DNA from: an uncultured Flavobacteriaceae bacterium
Lineage (GTDB): Bacteria > Bacteroidota > Bacteroidia > Flavobacteriales > Flavobacteriaceae
DNA: 64,000 bases
Reading direction: 5' to 3'
Assembly: GCA_947500525.1 (NCBI GenBank)
Contig: CANMSH010000002.1
Span: 310,001-374,000 of the forward strand
Part shown: one piece after another, positions 61,683 to 64,000 of the stretch
Numbering within the stretch: position 1 is the stretch's first letter
Layout: each line of letters starts with the position of its first letter
Notes under the pieces: generated by a model
Seen by the model: only the letters and a program-made list of their open reading frames with translations
What the model was told of the DNA's origin: nothing
Database searches by the model: none
Position numbers and translations under genes: made by a program

Positions 61683-62552
61683 ATGAAAAAATTAAAGACG
61701 ATACAATATAAAACAGGAAGTCCTTTAGTAAATATGGGACCTATTAGACTAAGGCAGCCAATTCCGAATACTGATATTGAACAAGTTGACCCATTTTTGT
61801 TATTACATCATTACGGGCCATACGCCATCAGTGAGTTTAATAACCCTTTTGATTTAGGTCCGCACCCGCATCGTGGTTTCGAACCTATTACCTTATTGTT
61901 TAAAGGGGAGCAATTGCATAGAGATTCATTAGGGAATGAAATGGTAGTAAAAGCAGGAGATGTACAATGGACAACGGCCGGTCGCGGAATTATTCATTCT
62001 GAAGGCCCCACAAAAGAGTTTGTAGAAAGAGGCGGAGAGTTAGAAGGAATACAACTATGGTTGAATCTTCCTGCTAAATATAAAATGATGCCTGCCGCCT
62101 ATCAACACGCTAAAAGTGAAGAAATACCAACAGTTAAAAATAATGATAACAGTTTTACTCTAAAAATTATCGCAGGAGAACAAAAAAATGTTAAAGGTAT
62201 TATCAGAACGCAAACGGATGTGAATGTCTATACCCTAGAAACAGCGTCAAATGGCCAAATGGATATAGTGATTCCAATGTTGCATGAATCATTAGTATAT
62301 ATGCTGGATGGGGAAGTCTTAATTAATGAAGAAGCCTTATTAAAAAAAGGTGCTGCGCAGATGATCACATTTAATAAGGATGGAAATGTAATTAGTGTGA
62401 AGGCAACTAAAAAGAGTAGTTTATTGATTCTTTCAGGAGAACCTATCAACGAAAAGGTAGCACAATATGGCCCTTATGTAATGAATACTCAAACCGAAAT
62501 TATGGAAGCAATGCGAGACTTTCAAAAAGGAAAAATGGGATACTTATATTAA
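61683..62552 (+). CDS. Pirin-family protein
   Basis: 289 residues, double cupin. The N-terminal metal site: 'GPHPHRGFEPITLLFKGEQLHRDSLGNEMVVKAGDVQWTTAGRGIIHSE' has the His/Glu ligands. Bacterial pirins can act as quercetin dioxygenases or regulators. The gene follows MarR with a 38-base gap and precedes the 62658 gene. Confidence 0.9.
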   Translation: MKKLKTIQYKTGSPLVNMGPIRLRQPIPNTDIEQVDPFLLLHHYGPYAISEFNNPFDLGPHPHRGFEPITLLFKGEQLHRDSLGNEMVVKAGDVQWTTAGRGIIHSEGPTKEFVERGGELEGIQLWLNLPAKYKMMPAAYQHAKSEEIPTVKNNDNSFTLKIIAGEQKNVKGIIRTQTDVNVYTLETASNGQMDIVIPMLHESLVYMLDGEVLINEEALLKKGAAQMITFNKDGNVISVKATKKSSLLILSGEPINEKVAQYGPYVMNTQTEIMEAMRDFQKGKMGYLY

Positions 62553-62582
62553 TCCGTTCGGTTGCGGCGTGTAGACTAGTAG

Positions 62583-64000
<1,418 letters not shown>

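Overview
The window looks like chromosomal DNA of a marine-type flavobacterium (phylum Bacteroidota, probably Flavobacteriaceae). The evidence is low GC; type IX secretion features (gliding-type C-terminal sorting domain, PorP/SprF-like protein); promoters of the form TAnnTTTG; LytS/LytTR regulators beside a TonB-receptor-like barrel; and phylum-typical families (DUF1501/DUF1800, SatD, DUF3667, OMP beta-barrels). It is gene-dense. I found no rRNA, tRNA, CRISPR array, insertion sequence or prophage, and no gap longer than about 260 bases lacks a gene.

Layout. 1-4.7 kb: a cut-off secreted lectin-fold protein, a single-pass membrane protein, mscL, DoxX-like and tiny membrane proteins, and an RluE/RsuA-type pseudouridine synthase. 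4.7-9.2 kb: an outer-membrane beta-barrel receptor divergent from a LytS-type kinase and LytTR regulator. 9.3-16.2 kb: mixed housekeeping and hypothetical genes (TerB-like, DUF3667, metallo-beta-lactamase-fold hydrolase, polyphosphate glucokinase, bestrophin), then a DUF3307/SatD pair. 16.3-22.1 kb: rdgB, a ferric-reductase-like protein, parC and parE. 22.2-27.8 kb: pssA and a type IX secretion unit (1110-residue adhesin, PorP/SprF-like protein, small secreted protein). 27.8-36.5 kb: lipid A acyltransferase-like protein, rhomboid protease, a macroglobulin-like secreted protein, an arginine-rich secreted protein, priA and a lipoprotein. 36.6-43 kb: a beta-barrel, DoxX-like and sterol-desaturase-like proteins, rpsF-rpsR-rplI, a zinc-less sirtuin and TrmH. 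43-51.5 kb: cold-shock protein, DUF1800/DUF1501 pair, alanine dehydrogenase, tsaE, yebC and an acyl-CoA carboxylase subunit.

51.7-59.9 kb: six co-directed genes closed by a terminator. They encode a coiled-coil protein, an unrecognised soluble protein, an AAA-type ATPase, another unrecognised protein, a small membrane protein and a large membrane-anchored protein. I recognise no described function for this set, and it is the best candidate for an undescribed multi-protein machine in the window.

59.9-64 kb: a redox cluster of FMN reductase, CDGSH/ferredoxin fusion, glutaredoxin fold without its cysteines, MarR regulator, pirin and an old-yellow-enzyme/2,4-dienoyl-CoA reductase. Two clean palindromes in its promoters are candidate MarR operators.

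The sharpest regulatory signal is upstream of the SatD gene. Alternating CCGATA/TATCGG half-sites recur at exactly 14-bp intervals and straddle the -33 box of a well-formed promoter. SatD here carries a C-terminal helix-turn-helix, so an autoregulatory circuit is likely. Two conserved genes, pssA and priA, have no ATG, GTG or TTG start at their expected N-termini.
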